Shown here one piece after another: positions 18,200 through 29,489 of a stretch of DNA of 64,000 nt (position 1 is the first letter of the stretch; each line of letters opens with the position of its first letter). A program made the translations under genes and the position numbers. Source of the stretch: Bursaphelenchus xylophilus (taxonomy: Eukaryota > Nematoda > Chromadorea > Rhabditida > Aphelenchoididae); NCBI GenBank assembly GCA_904066235.2, contig CAJFCV020000004.1, positions 11,346,001-11,410,000 on the forward strand, in the 5' to 3' direction. The notes below the pieces were generated by a model, which had not been told where the DNA came from, did no database searches, and was given only the letters and a program-made list of their open reading frames with translations.

Positions 18200-18555
18200 A
18201 CTTTTGCGGACAGCTAGAAGAACCCCAGAGATTCTTCGGGAATCTTTTGGAAAGCAGCCAAACTTTGCTTGTAGAAGTTAATTCTAACGATGGATTTGGC
18301 AGTGAGATGTTGCGAATTAAGCTAACGGGTGTATAAGTGGCTTAGTTACCATAAGATTAAATCCGCACTTTCATCGTTTTTTGAAAACAAACTGCAACAA
18401 ATTTGAAAGCGATGGGCGAATTTAATAGAGCCGTATACTTATCAGTACCAGTGAGTGGCCAATGCGAAATTTCTATCATACCGCGCAGATCACGGTGGGA
18501 AAATCGTAATTATAATCGGTAAATGTAGGCTGCCCGCACAGTGGTTGCCCGCAGG
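18200..18555. repeat. Diverged 350-bp direct repeat, copy 1
   Basis: TTTGCGGACAGCTAGAAGAA...CGATGGATTTGGCAG...CGCGCAGATCACGGTGGG aligns over about 350 bp with copy 2 at 19530-19885. The sequence GTAAATGTAGGCTGCCCGCA at its end is an inverted form of GCCTACATTTGCGGGCAACC just before copy 2, suggesting an old inverted-repeat transposon. Confidence 0.7.
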
Positions 18556-18654
18556 AGTGGCGACGTCTTACTACTGGCTTACTTGTGATGGCGTTCGCTA
18601 TATTACTCTGGTAAACAAACTATTTTGATGGGAAATTGAAAAGGATATAGCCGT

Positions 18655-18835
18655 AAAGTGTTTTTCTCCGAGTCTATCTCAATTTTTAATAAATCCTTGC
18701 CTTCGAAGATCGTTGAATATCTCGGCTGCTTCTGCAAAGCAAGTGCTAAAATTTTTAGGAATTAATCTGTAGCCTAGTGAAATTAAAGGGCGGAAATCTG
18801 AAAAAAATCTGAGGGTCATACCTTGGCTATTTGAT
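18655..18835. repeat. Fragment of 450-bp family
   Basis: GTGTTTTTCTCCGAGTCTATC, GTTGAATATCTCGGCTGC and ATCTGAGGGTCAT preserve the right-half landmarks of the family. Confidence 0.55.
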
Positions 18836-18839
18836 CTGT

Positions 18840-19400
18840 AAAGCAAACCGTCCGTATCGAGCTAGAACCCGCTAGTTTTTCGCTTAAAACCTCCCATAGA
18901 AACGCTTTCTAGAGCTATCAACCTAAACCAATGGTCATTTCCTTCCAACCACATACGGGAAAGACCCCTCAGACACCACCTCTTACCGTCATCTTTACCG
19001 TTTCCGGCCCTATTACGCAATGCCCCGCGCCTCAACCCATGAAAAGCTAATCTCATAAACGTTACAAAACGGATTTGCATAAGTTCGCGACGACATCTCT
19101 CGCTCCGCTTTCGGATTAGCTGCCCATCCGTTGTGATGCGGTTCGCAAACCCTGGCGGATTATTTGATAAGCGCCGGAATGCAGGGCCCAAAACTCGTAA
19201 AACATGAGGAAAGTCGGCGGAGAACGGGCTGATAATGGAATCTAAGGTGCATAGCGGAGTGGGGAATGTGGAACAGAAAGGGGAGTTTTGAACCTGTTTT
19301 CCATGGAGTTATACGATATTCGAGAAAATAATTGAATTTCATAGCGCGGGGAACGTGGGGGGAAAACACGGGTTCAAAGATGATTTGGACTAAACTAAGG
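18840..19400. other. Moderately GC-rich unassigned block
   Basis: About 560 bp that is GC-richer than its flanks. A 109-codon minus frame at 18862-19191 is open, but its arginine-rich translation resembles no family I recognise and it lacks splice context. It may be conserved noncoding DNA. Confidence 0.35.
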
Positions 19401-19529
19401 TCAACTCAGACGTTTTACTGTAGTTTTTGGGCCCGTGAAGGGTGGGAATTGCCTAACTAGTTAGCTGGATAAAGGCAGACTTTGATTATGATCGATAAAT
19501 GTCCAAAAAAAGGGCCTACATTTGCGGGC

Positions 19530-19885
19530 AACCAATTTGCGGACAGCTAGAAGAACCCCGGAGATTCTGCCGGAACGTTTGTAAATCAGCCAACATTTGC
19601 TTTGAACAGCAAATTCTAGCGATGAATTTGACGGTTGGATGTTGCGAATTAAATTTCCATGTGCTTACCTAGCTTGAATAGCGAGCATAAGTTAACTGGG
19701 CATTTTTAAAGGCTCAGAAACCATTTTTTGAAGGTAAACTCCTATAACTTTGAAAGCGGTGTATAAATTGAATGGATTCGTGTACTCTTCAGTACCAGGG
19801 AGTTGTCAATGCAAAATTTCTATCATACTGCGCAGATTACGGTAGAAAAATCGTAGTTCTTATCGGTAAATATCGGGTGCGGTCG
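19530..19885. repeat. Diverged 350-bp direct repeat, copy 2
   Basis: Partner of 18200-18555. It shares GCGGACAGCTAGAAGAACCCC, TGGATGTTGCGAATTAA and TTTCTATCATACTGCGCAGA, with indels in the middle. Confidence 0.7.
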
Positions 19886-20606
19886 TCCTCAAGGGTCGCG
19901 ATGCCCAAAGAGCCCCGTTTTCGCCATCTAAATACCAAAACTGCCAAAAAACTACAAAACCTATGTAACTGAAGCACCTTCCCTTTTCGCTCAAGTATTA
20001 TCTTCATTCGAAATGCCCTCAACCCTGATAATCCGTGATTTCTCATCGGAGCAGGGCTTAATTTTTGATGGGAATTAATTTTTTTCGCCAAAACATTAAC
20101 CATGAAGGAGTGACGACGAAAAATGAGTTTTGAAATTCGCCGGCCTCATGAATGTAGACTCGCCCTTCATTTGCGAAATTGGTTGTAAAAATAGCGCGCT
20201 TCTTGGCCTGAGGCGGAAATTTTTTGAAATTTTAAAACCATCAAATAGCGGAAGGAAAAGTGGTTGGTCAACGACTATGTTTATGCAATTCTAGATGCGG
20301 TTTGACGGTGGAAATGGCTATATAACGAGCGTACGGGGTACTGACGAGATTATTAGGCCATAAACCAAAAGTTTAGGGGAAAATGCCTTAGGGGTTTTGA
20401 GGAGAAATAAAAAAAAATGAGGAGAAAATGAGAAAAATTGGAGAAAATGTGATCATGAGACAAAAAAGGGTAATGAAGTGTTTATCAGACAATGCCTTAG
20501 GGCGTGGAGGGTTAAAAGCCGCTTAAAGCGTAATTAGGGAAGAAATTTTGTTGTATGAACCTCTACAAGATATTTTTTATATGGTAAGAGTTCTTTGAAA
20601 GCCTCC

Positions 20607-21245
20607 TTAATTGGCTTCAAAAACCATGGTTTTAGCAAAAATAAACCTCATGTTGATGTACTTTCTCCGCAACAAACAAAACTCCATCCAATCTGCTCTC
20701 ATTCCACAAGAGCCTGAACTCCTTTCCACTGCCCCGGAACGCACAAAAGCACTGCCAAGAATCGCGCCAACCCCGCAATCAACTGTCACAAAAACAACAC
20801 TCCATTCAGGGCTATCAAAAAAGGAACTGATGTTCGCCTGCCATAAACTTGCCCTGAAGGTTCTATCTCGCCGGGCGGAAAAGCCCCATCGCCAGTCTCG
20901 CTTCTGTGCGGCGGTGGGAACGTAAAAGACCGCCGGGGTTCTCGCCCGTCTCCCCCCACCCCTCTCCGCCTCTCTGCTCGCCTCTCCGCCTTCCGCACGC
21001 ACGCTGCGGCTCGCGTCGACACAGTCAGGCGGCTCTTTTCGCCCCGTCCCCCCTTCCTCGCCCCTATAACGTCCCCTTTCCGCATTTGTGGTTGACCCGC
21101 GGGGCTTTTGCGCTTTTCCCTTTTTCAGGGCGAGAGAGGAAGGGGACGAAGCGACGTTTGGGTGAAGGCGGCGGAGCACGGCTACATGCGGACGAGTTTT
21201 CGGATGTCGGAAGGACAGAGGAGTAACCCGCATTTCGAATAGCAC
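20607..21245 (-). other. GC/CT-rich island with a 212-codon open frame
   Basis: The segment 20900-21200 is the most GC-rich in this part and is pyrimidine-tracted on the plus strand (CTCTCCGCCTCTCTGCTCGCC). A minus frame of 212 codons and a plus frame of 104 codons are both open. The minus translation is rich in R, G and E and has no recognised domain, so it may be composition-driven. A promoter region or 5' exon is possible. Confidence 0.25.
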
Positions 21246-21439
21246 AAAGCAAAGGGCGAATGTCGGGAAATGAATTGGCTAATGCAACATTAGAAATCAT
21301 ATATGAGGGACGTGGGAAGATGATGTGTTATGCAATAAAATGGAATGGGTTGATTATGCAAGAGGAGCTTGACAATGACTGTTCAAGCTCTGTATAAGGA
21401 ATTGCGTTGAAGAAAAGAGGATGGTGAGATTGAAATATG

Positions 21440-21591
21440 GTCTGTCGGGAAAATAATGAACACAATGTCGCATCAAAAATCGCATCGCCACCGAGAAAAT
21501 TAATTGTGTTGCCGCAAAATCAAGTCGTTTTTCAGTTCAGCGACGCGATTAGATCAGCGACACTGTGCTCATTATCTTCCCGACAGACTAA
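21440..21591. mobile_element. CAGTCTGTCGGG-type element, long interior
   Basis: About 150 bp with TCTGTCGGGAAAATAATG ends and the GCATCGCCACCGAG...CAGCGACGCG interior. Confidence 0.88.
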
Positions 21592-21594
21592 TAA

Positions 21595-21722
21595 CAGTCT
21601 GTCGGAAAAATAATGTGGATTTATCACGCTTTTGAAACTGCCTGGCATTGATTTGCAACGGCTAGCACTGGATTGAATCGATTGCGACTACGACAATTCC
21701 ACATTATTTTCCCGACAGACGG
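21595..21722. mobile_element. CAGTCTGTCGGG-type element, GTGGATT interior
   Basis: About 128 bp, starting three bases after the previous element. It has the same tips but an unrelated interior (AATGTGGATTTATCACGC...ACAATTCCACATTATT). Confidence 0.88.
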
Positions 21723-21724
21723 AT

Positions 21725-23505
21725 GGATTTACAAGGACGACAGTTTAACTTTGATGCTCATTTTTTGACAAAGCTATGAAAAAATTGAAATTGACGTCTT
21801 CTATGGCCTTTGTAAATTGCCAAAACGAGAGTTAATGGCCACTTCGACGAAAATGTCAACTGTATGCACTATGTATCAACAAAAATCTTATTTATTCCCC
21901 AAAAACCACAAAGATTTGGGTTTGCATTCCCGTCTTTCCGTGTTTCCTAAAATGTCTCGCCCGAAGATATCACAAAAAAAACTTCTTTGTGTCTGAAAAA
22001 CACGAGCTGAACTTTTATGGGCCTTATCAGTAGATCAGTCAAACACTGAAGGCAAAAATTTTTATATTTCCAAAAATGATGATGGTCCAGAATCTTCCAG
22101 CAAAGTTCAATAACTGCCAGGAAAATTTGAATCAATTTCCAAACTTAATCTGTGTTTCCAGCTGTTTCCGAAAACTTGCAAGTATTAAAAAAAATTTTGC
22201 TTCCAACACTTCCATTTTTGATTTTATGGCTAGGAATACGAAATGTCACAAATTTTTGCTCTATCCAGCGCTCTTAACACAAAGTGAAAAAGGTTTTAGA
22301 ACTTCCGAAGATTGTATTTTACAAACTATTTGACCGTTTTCAGCCATTTCCAAATCGCTTTTACAACGATAGACAGCAAAAAATTTTGTGACATTTCGTC
22401 TTCCAATTTTGTGACATTTCGTCTTCCAAGCTCTAGGCTTCATAACTTTACAAAATTCCAAAAAAAGGCCCAAAAATAAACAAAACCGCTTCAAAATCTT
22501 GTACAGATGCAAAACTAAGCCCATAATTGCTGTTCCCATAGCAAATTTACGTTTAATTTCCCCTAAAGCGCTGAGGATTTCAAGGAATTTCAGCTCAGGT
22601 CCAACTGCGCAAACATGACCTTAAGCCAGCGAAAAAACATCGAGTCCAGCGTATTAAACGCCAAGCGGACGTGCACTGCAAAGAACAAGCGCTTACAATA
22701 CTGCTAACAACGCGGTTGGTTTACAGAGTAAGTTGGCTTTATACCACTGGGTACGCTTTTTATTCGTTGCTCAAGATTTTGAAAGGGAAAGTCGTGAAAT
22801 AATTGTACATTTTAATTAGGGATTTTAATTATGGTGCTTTTGACATGCCTACAAAATTGTTAGACATAGAGTGCCCAAGATGCAATTTTTGAGATTTTAA
22901 TGATGCTTGACCAAAGTTTGGAGTCATTTTTTTCAAAAAAAAATTTGTGAGTGTACTGTCTGCTGGTTTGCAAAAACGACCCAAACCTTCGAACCTTCAA
23001 AGCCAAGTATCAATTCTTCGAAGTTTTAGCCCACGCTTCGCAGGCGCCGCGGAGATATCGAACAACTTTTATCGTCGAGAGAGTACAAAAAATATGGAAA
23101 GTGGTCAGAAAGAAACACATTTTGTGGCAATATCTTTGTATAATTTGTGCCGGGAAAAATTGATTTTTTTTTGTATAAACGTTACCCCCAATGGTAAAAA
23201 TACATGTATATATGTAGTTACAAAACACTTACCAAAAAATGTTACGTTCTTTTTTCTGATCCTCGCCACGCACGTCAAACTGAAGAGCCTGGTGACCGGA
23301 ATAGACTCTGCGCTATCGGTTTTTTACACTTGGTCTTAATGTCGCGGAGAAAACAGAGAAATGACGCGCAAACCGCACTCTCTCGCCCCAAAAATTCCCC
23401 ATTTCTTTCCCGACGAAAAGTTTTTCGCGTTTTTTGGCCACGTGCCGAGCCATTTACCGGACAGTTTTTGCTTATTTCAGTTTGACGTGCCACGTCTTTC
23501 TTACA
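21725..23505. other. Repeat-derived spacer
   Basis: AT-rich DNA without a supported gene. GTGACATTTCGTCTTCCAA is duplicated in tandem at about 22390-22430. A fragment of the 450-bp family lies at about 22965-23165. Confidence 0.5.
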
Positions 23506-23755
23506 TACAGTGGGGGCCTGATCCAGTGGCAAAACACGTACCATTTTGCATACGGGACGTAGCAAAAATGTGGCAAAATACCTCCCTCTCCAAGTGAAAA
23601 AACTCCGATTTGAAAAGCGCGCCTGCTTAATTTTTTTGCGCGCCCTTACAAAACGAGGTTTTTTCACTTGTCGAGGGAGGCATTTTGTCACATTTTTGAT
23701 GCTTCCCGGATGGAAAATGGCACGTTTTTTGCCACTGGATCAGGTCCGTTACTCT
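23506..23755. mobile_element. CAGTGAGGGACC-type foldback element
   Basis: Starts TACAGTGGGGGCCTGATCC and ends with the mirror GGATCAGGTCCGTTACTCTA. About 250 bp, ending 16 bp before the acceptor of the ShKT gene, so it occupies that gene's immediate 5' flank. Confidence 0.9.
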
Positions 23756-23770
23756 ATTTATTTACTACAT

Positions 23771-23777
23771 TTTCAGG
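23771..23777 (+). promoter_or_regulatory. Probable trans-splice acceptor of ShKT gene
   Basis: TTTTCAG ends at 23776, 16 nt before the ATG at 23793, with no matching upstream donor or coding exon found. Confidence 0.5.
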
Positions 23778-23792
23778 TCACGTCAAAACTCC

Positions 23793-24119
23793 ATGCTGTC
23801 GAAGCTGATCTTGCTTTTGCTTCTCCTACAATTTCAATGTAATTACGTCTCTGCGCAGGCCTGCGCCGACAGCGAGCCCAACCTTTGTCCCCATTTGTCG
23901 TTCTTTTGTTGGGGCGGCAAGTACACACGCTTGATGAACTCAATGTGTCGGAGGACTTGCAATTGCTGCTCGTTGTATTGTCGGAACTGTTTCCCCGACT
24001 ACAGTGATAAGGAGAGAAAGCGACTATACAGTGAGCTGGTTCAGGATGCCAACAAAAGAACGGAGCGGGGAATGTCCAATGTGCAGGCGCGACCTCGACA
24101 TTATTATTACTTATTTTAG
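23793..24119 (+). CDS. Small secreted ShKT-domain protein
   Basis: A single-exon frame of 108 aa. The N-terminus is a signal peptide: a lysine, a leucine run, then VSA-Q with likely cleavage after residue 21. Cysteines at 24, 32, 39, 52, 56 and 59 follow the ShKT pattern C-x7-C-x6-C-x12-C-x3-C-x2-C, with CAD at the start and CRRTC near the end. Further cysteines at 58, 63 and 66 follow directly, and a basic, non-cysteine tail ends at the stop (24117-24119). ShKT modules are short disulfide-rich folds named after a sea-anemone channel blocker. In nematodes they are common in secreted or cuticle-associated proteins, alone or fused to enzymes. No enzymatic partner is visible here. Role and target are unknown. 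Confidence 0.8.
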   Translation: MLSKLILLLLLLQFQCNYVSAQACADSEPNLCPHLSFFCWGGKYTRLMNSMCRRTCNCCSLYCRNCFPDYSDKERKRLYSELVQDANKRTERGMSNVQARPRHYYYLF

Positions 24120-24226
24120 ACTCTTTGCAGGGCAACCTCCGCATAACAAACTTTCGTACTAAGAAACCTTTCTATAACGAATATTTTGGTCTCAATAGTA
24201 AATTTAAGACCAAAAGAACTTCCTAA

Positions 24227-24374
24227 CAGTTTGTCGGGAAAATAATGAGCACAATGTCGCTGCGCCAATCGCGTCACTGAAGTGAAGAGCAAGTTGACTT
24301 TTCCGCGACCAATTTTCTCGGCGACAATGCGATTTTCGATGCGAGAGAGCGCTCATTATTTTCCCGACAGACTG
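24227..24374. mobile_element. CAGTCTGTCGGG-type element, long interior
   Basis: CAGTTTGTCGGGAAAATAATG to CATTATTTTCCCGACAGACTG, 148 bp, just downstream of the ShKT stop. Confidence 0.88.
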
Positions 24375-24520
24375 ATTACAACCACACCCATATAAAAAGA
24401 AAATAATTTTTTTGGTTCCTTGGATGCGCTTTGAAGTTATGATATGTTTTTATTCGATCACCATTTAATTTTATTATACAACGCAATGAATAAAAATACA
24501 AGAATATGAATATTTGTCGG

Positions 24521-27500
24521 TCAAAGTTTGGATTTTCGTTTTTTCATCTCGCTATCTCGCAGGAATCGCCGCAGAATCTTTCCGGAAGGGCTCTTGGGGA
24601 TCTCTTTGAGGAATTCAACACCTCCAACTAGTTGTTTGTACTTGGCAACGTTCTCTGAAAGAAAATTAATATTTAATTTTTTATAGTGAAAATTCGCATA
24701 GTGTGATTGAGGGCTAGAGGAAGCTTTGAAACAATTTCGATTTTTTTCTAAAAAATGAAACCCTTAGGAGGCTTTTAGTTCGCGCTTTGCAGAACGAAAC
24801 TGCATTTTTGGTTACTAATTTGAAGGCGTCAACGAAATTTGAAACCATTCTGCGCTTAGGAGTGTGTAAATTACAGTTATTGTTTATTATTCTGTCGGAA
24901 AAATAATGTGGATTCGTCGCGCCTTTCAATCTTTCATCACCGTTTTTTGACGGCTCCCCTAGACTTGAGATTTGCGAATGCCACGAGGCAATACTTTTTC
25001 CTGCGACAAATCCGCATTATTTTCCCGACAGAGTGATAACATTCCTTCCGATGGGACTTAGAGCCTGGTAGATAAATATATTACACTATGGGCTCCTCAG
25101 AATTTCCCACCAACTTACTCGCAACAAACTCAGTCACGTCCTTCTCGGTCAATTTCGGGTCCGCTTTCACGACGAACGCCTTGGGCACTTCGCCATTCCG
25201 ATCGTCCGGAACCCCGATGACGGCACAGTCGGCGATCCGCTTGTTCGAAAGCAGCAGCGCTTCCAGCTCCGCCGGCGGAACCTGATGAGCTTTGACCTTG
25301 ATCAGCTCCTTGCGTCGGTCGACAATGTAGCACCAGCCCTTCTCGTCCATGTAGCCGATGTCGCCGGTTTTGAGGAAGCCGAGCTCGTCGAACGATTCTT
25401 TCGTTGCCTCCGGCCGATTGAAATAGCCGACCATCAAGGTGGGGGAGCGGACGCGGAACTCGCCGGGTTGTCCCGGCTTTACCGGCTCGTCGGTGTCCGG
25501 ATCGATTATCTGGAAGATTCGTTGTTTATTAGGCGGATAAATGGGGTCTTGTGGTGGAGAAATGACGGCTCTATATTTCTGCTAAAACTCGTCAAAATCT
25601 GAACGTCTAATTTTGAGCTATTGCCCTGTAAATCGAGACCGTTTTCTGCCAACTTCTTCTGTAGTTTCTGTAGTAGATCTCACAGCCCCTGCGACGAAAA
25701 AACTCGCTTCGTTTTTTTGTCGCAGGTCTTTCCCCTCAACTTACTCTCAGCTCAAAGTTCGGAGCGATCTTCCCGACCGATCCCAGCGGGTAATCCGGCG
25801 CGTACTCCGCAATATGCGAGCCCATACTCATTTCGGTCATTCCGTAGCCCTGCCCGATCATTCGTATGCTGGGGAAACGTGCGCGGACCTGCTCGATGAC
25901 TTCTCGGCTGAGCGGCGCCGCTCCGGAGAGAATGTACTGCACGGAGGAGAGGTCGTATTTCAGGGCGACTGGAGCTTTGGCCATGATGATCAGCATTGGT
26001 GGGACCATGTTGCAGAGACGGATCTGGAATTTTTTTTATTTGAAAATCTCACTTTAACAAACTAATGCTTCAAAAATCCAAAAAATCAGTTTCCAAAATA
26101 ACCCTCTCTACAACAAAAACTTTCTACTATCAGTCTGTCGGGAAAATAATGTAAAATTTCGATATCGACAGATTGCTCATTATTTTCCCGACAAACTGAC
26201 AGTTAAAAAAATATTTTTTTGGCAAAAAAACCTCTGTAGAACAAGACCTTTTTATAAAGATTTTTTTTTGGCAGTCTACAATTTGTTATAGAAATTTAAG
26301 ACAGTATTTTACCTTGTAATCCTGGATGCTCTTGAACAATATGTCGGGCGTGAACTTCTCGACAATAACACTGGTCGATCCAACCCAAACCGCCAGCACC
26401 GCAATACTGAACCCGTAATTATGATACATAGGTAGTAGGATGTGAATATGTTCCTCTCGCCAGTCCCAATTCGAGTCCATTCGTTGCATGACCAAGGTTT
26501 CGAGGACACTAAGACATTTACATATTATTTAATACATACAGAGGGGCACCTGATGCAGTGGCAAAAAACGTATCATTTTGCATCCGGGAAGTATCAAAAA
26601 TGTGGCAAAATTTCTCCTTCTCCAACTAAAAAAAACTCCGTTATGAAAAAGAGCTTTTGAAATCGGAGTTTTTCCGCTTGGCGAGGGAGGTATTTTACTG
26701 CATTTTTCATACTTCTCGGATGCAAAATGGTACTTTTTTGCCACTGGATCAGGTCCTCCAACAGTATGAAGGTTAAATTAATCTTATCGCCGCACTTTGA
26801 GCACTTAACATCCACTCACTTTCTGAGAATAATGATCATCGACCAGTAGCCGCGATGACTCTGAATGACTCCTTTTGGAGGGCCAGTGGTTCCACTGGAG
26901 TATGGTAAGAACGCCACGTCCTTGTCGATATCGACCGGACCTCGGACATTCTTCACCTGAGGTGAGTGCTTTACGACTTCCTCGAACCGAATGACGCCCG
27001 AAGGCAAGACCCCGTTGTATTCTCCGCAGAGAATGATTGTCTGAAAAGATGAGGATGATTTGAGTGAGGTCGTAAATTTAAAGATAGCGGTTATGAACGA
27101 CGTCGTATTTTACCTTCCTAAGACTATGTTTAGCTCTGCGAAGCAACTTACCTTGACTCCTGGACACTTCTTTTGGGCGTCGAGAACGTTCTGAAGCGAG
27201 TAATCCATGCAGAAAACCACGTTGGCTTTGCTGTCGTTGAACTGCTGCTGGAGCTCAACTGAAATGAAAAACGAGGCGTTAATAAGCAGTCGAGTACAAG
27301 GGATGACTTTTTATAGATAATGCGGGCATCGTGAGAGCGATTTTTGGATTGCCGCTGGCAAAAAAAATAAAAAAAAGTTGCCTTGAAGAGTATGAAAAGA
27401 CAATTATTAAAACTTTGTAGTGGTATAGAGGTCTATTTTTAACTAGTTGATCACAAATTTGCCGCAAATTTAGCGATATAAGCCAACTTTTACTCTATAA

Positions 27501-28644
27501 ACAAATTTTTTTTGATTCAAACGTGACGAAAACACTCTTATTATGACATTACAGAGGTATATGCATATACAAGTATGTACTAGTTAACAACGTAAGTCGA
27601 CTTACACTCTCCAAACAGCGGACTCGCCCCACTCAACGCTCCGCCGACGATACCGCACGCCAAGAAAGCCGCGAAATACTCCCAGGAGTTCCTCATCACG
27701 GCACATGCAATGTGCTTGTTGCCGAAGCCTTTTTCCTCTAAAAAGGCGGCCAACGAGTACGATTTGTAGTACAGTTCGTGGAACGTGACTTTGGCGCCGG
27801 TCTCCGCATTGATCTGAAATTGATGTAATTTTAAGCTGTATTAAAACACAATCGAATGATGTTTTTACTGATTGTAGTTGTGGCCTAAGAACGATAGTCA
27901 GATTTTAATAAAACTTGGAGAAGTTTAGGCTAAGACTTTATAAGAAATATGCGAGATTCCTAAGTCGTGGCTTGCAAAAACCACCGAGATTTTTAGATCG
28001 AAAGTTAGCAAAAATATGGCACCTTTTTTCAAATTTTGGCATGCAAAGTTTTATACTTGTTTCTAGCATGTTTCCACAAAAAATCATTTTTTTCCAAGGA
28101 AAACGGGCCAAACCATGAACGGCTAAAAAAGTCTTCCTTCTAACCGCCTCGGCTAATTGTAAAACAGCTGAATATCTTCCTACAAGCTACCAGGTTCACT
28201 ACAATTGCTATCCTCCTTTTGCCAGCTCACTTGGCCGTAGAGATCGTTGAATATCTCGGCTACTATTGCAAAGCGAAAGCTAAAATTTTCAGGCCTTACT
28301 ATGGGTTCTATGCCTAATATGTGTGTCTAATTTTAGACAGAATTTGAGCAATGCCTTGGAAAAAGGTCATAATTCCAGTTGCCAGTAAATAAAGCTATCA
28401 GTTTGCCGGGAAAATAATGAGCGTCGCTGAAGTACAAAGCAATTTGAGGCAATTAATTTTCCCAGCGGCGATGCGACTTTCGTGCTCATTACTCTCCCGA
28501 CAGACTGAAATTTTATCTAAAACCTACAAAAGCCGGCCGGTCCGGTGTTTGTCTTCCGTATTTCCAGATGGCGTCGAGAAGTTCGTCACAAATTGGTCGG
28601 GTCCCGATCGGCACTGGCGGATAGTTCGATTTGTATATCGTCAT
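24521..28644 (-). CDS. Peroxisomal acyl-CoA synthetase, 4-coumarate-CoA-ligase/luciferase type
   Basis: Eight phase-consistent exons: 28528-28644, 27606-27813, 27152-27258, 26820-27040, 26313-26508, 25745-26023, 25119-25509 and 24521-24654; 550 aa, normal for the family. The enzyme activates a carboxylic acid with ATP to an acyl-adenylate and then transfers it to CoA. Motifs in order: [10 protein letters not shown] phosphate loop (192-201), YGMTE (343-347), TGD (424-426), DRRKELIK hinge (440-447) and PKSPSGK with the catalytic lysine at 532. The last three residues are SKL, a canonical PTS1, so peroxisomal import is expected. Substrate cannot be read; medium- or long-chain fatty acids are plausible. 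An acceptor (CTTACAG) lies 12 nt before the ATG. Introns hold several small transposons. Confidence 0.95.
24889..25034. mobile_element. CAGTCTGTCGGG-type element, GTGGATT interior
   Basis: TCTGTCGGAAAAATAATGTGGATTC to the mirrored end, about 146 bp, in the last intron of the acyl-CoA synthetase gene. Confidence 0.85.
26131..26199. mobile_element. Minimal 69-bp CAGTCTGTCGGG element
   Basis: CAGTCTGTCGGGAAAATAAT and ATTATTTTCCCGACAAACTG enclose only about 29 bp. In the intron 26024-26312 of the acyl-CoA synthetase gene. Confidence 0.85.
26537..26764. mobile_element. CAGTGAGGGACC-type foldback element
   Basis: TACAGAGGGGCACCTGATGC to GGATCAGGTCCTCCAACAGTA, about 228 bp, with mirrored TTTTGCATCCGGGAAGTATC. 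In intron 26509-26819 of the acyl-CoA synthetase gene, filling most of it. Confidence 0.88.
27885..28380. repeat. 450-bp family, diverged copy
   Basis: GGCCTAAGAACGATAGTCAGATTTTAATAAAACTTGG through GATCGTTGAATATCTCGGC to CCTTGGAAAAAGG, in the first intron of the synthetase gene. Both ends are eroded. Confidence 0.55.
28399..28507. mobile_element. Shortened CAGTCTGTCGGG-type element
   Basis: CAGTTTGCCGGGAAAATAATG to CATTACTCTCCCGACAGACTG, 109 bp. It lacks part of the left arm seen in full-length copies and ends 20 bp downstream of the first synthetase exon. Confidence 0.82.
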
Positions 28645-28980
28645 TGTTCGTTGTTCTGTAAGCTCGAGAAAATTCATGGTTTTAAACGCAATTTACGATA
28701 TGATTTATATGAATAGGCGAGGTTATAAATCTCTCCGGGTCAATGATCACGGCTTCGCGAACAAGGTTATAGATGATTTCTCGTTCTCGGCAAATAATTT
28801 GTAATAAAGTGATACAAAGCAACTGTCTGCAGAGCTCTTTTTTACTGTTATTACTTAGAATTATGATAGGCGTTTTTTCATCAATATTTTTACTGTAAAA
28901 TTTCTCTTGAAAAATGACAGTTTAGTGTCATCAAAGAACACTGAAAAACACATTTTTTGCAATAAATGTTGCTGTAAAAA

Positions 28981-29132
28981 GTCTGTTAGAAAAATAATGA
29001 GCAAAATATCGCTGCGCCAATCGCGTCGCTGAAGTAAAAAGCAATTTGATTTTGTGGCGACAGAATTTATTTTTTTGAAAGCGATGCGATTTTGGATTGC
29101 AGGAGAGTGCTCATTATTTTCCCGACAGACTG
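28981..29132. mobile_element. CAGTCTGTCGGG-type element, long interior
   Basis: GTCTGTTAGAAAAATAATGAGC to CATTATTTTCCCGACAGAC, about 152 bp, upstream of the synthetase gene. Confidence 0.85.
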
Positions 29133-29330
29133 ATATTCCGCTCGTAAAGTCGCTCAAGTCGTTTCGGCGACACAATGCTAAAAGTACAAGATAGAATAGT
29201 GTTGAGTGCACCTGTCTTTTCTCGCAGTGAATGTCGGAAAATCACTCCAGCGAATTTGCGAACGGACTAGTAAGAGTCTTTGCCAGGGTCTTTGTAGGAA
29301 AAAATTGTTTCTTAACTTTGACCCATCTAT

Positions 29331-29481
29331 CTGTGTGTCGGGAAAACAATGAGCACAATGACGCTGTGTCAATCGTGTCGCTCAAATGAAAAGCGATTTG
29401 ATTTTCTCGCAACACAATTCATTTTCGGCGATGATGCGATTTTCGATGCGACAGAGTGCCCATTACTTTCCCGACAGCCTG
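29331..29481. mobile_element. CAGTCTGTCGGG-type element, long interior
   Basis: CTGTGTGTCGGGAAAACAAT to ATTACTTTCCCGACAGCCTG, about 150 bp. Confidence 0.83.
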
Positions 29482-29489
29482 ATACCTAG

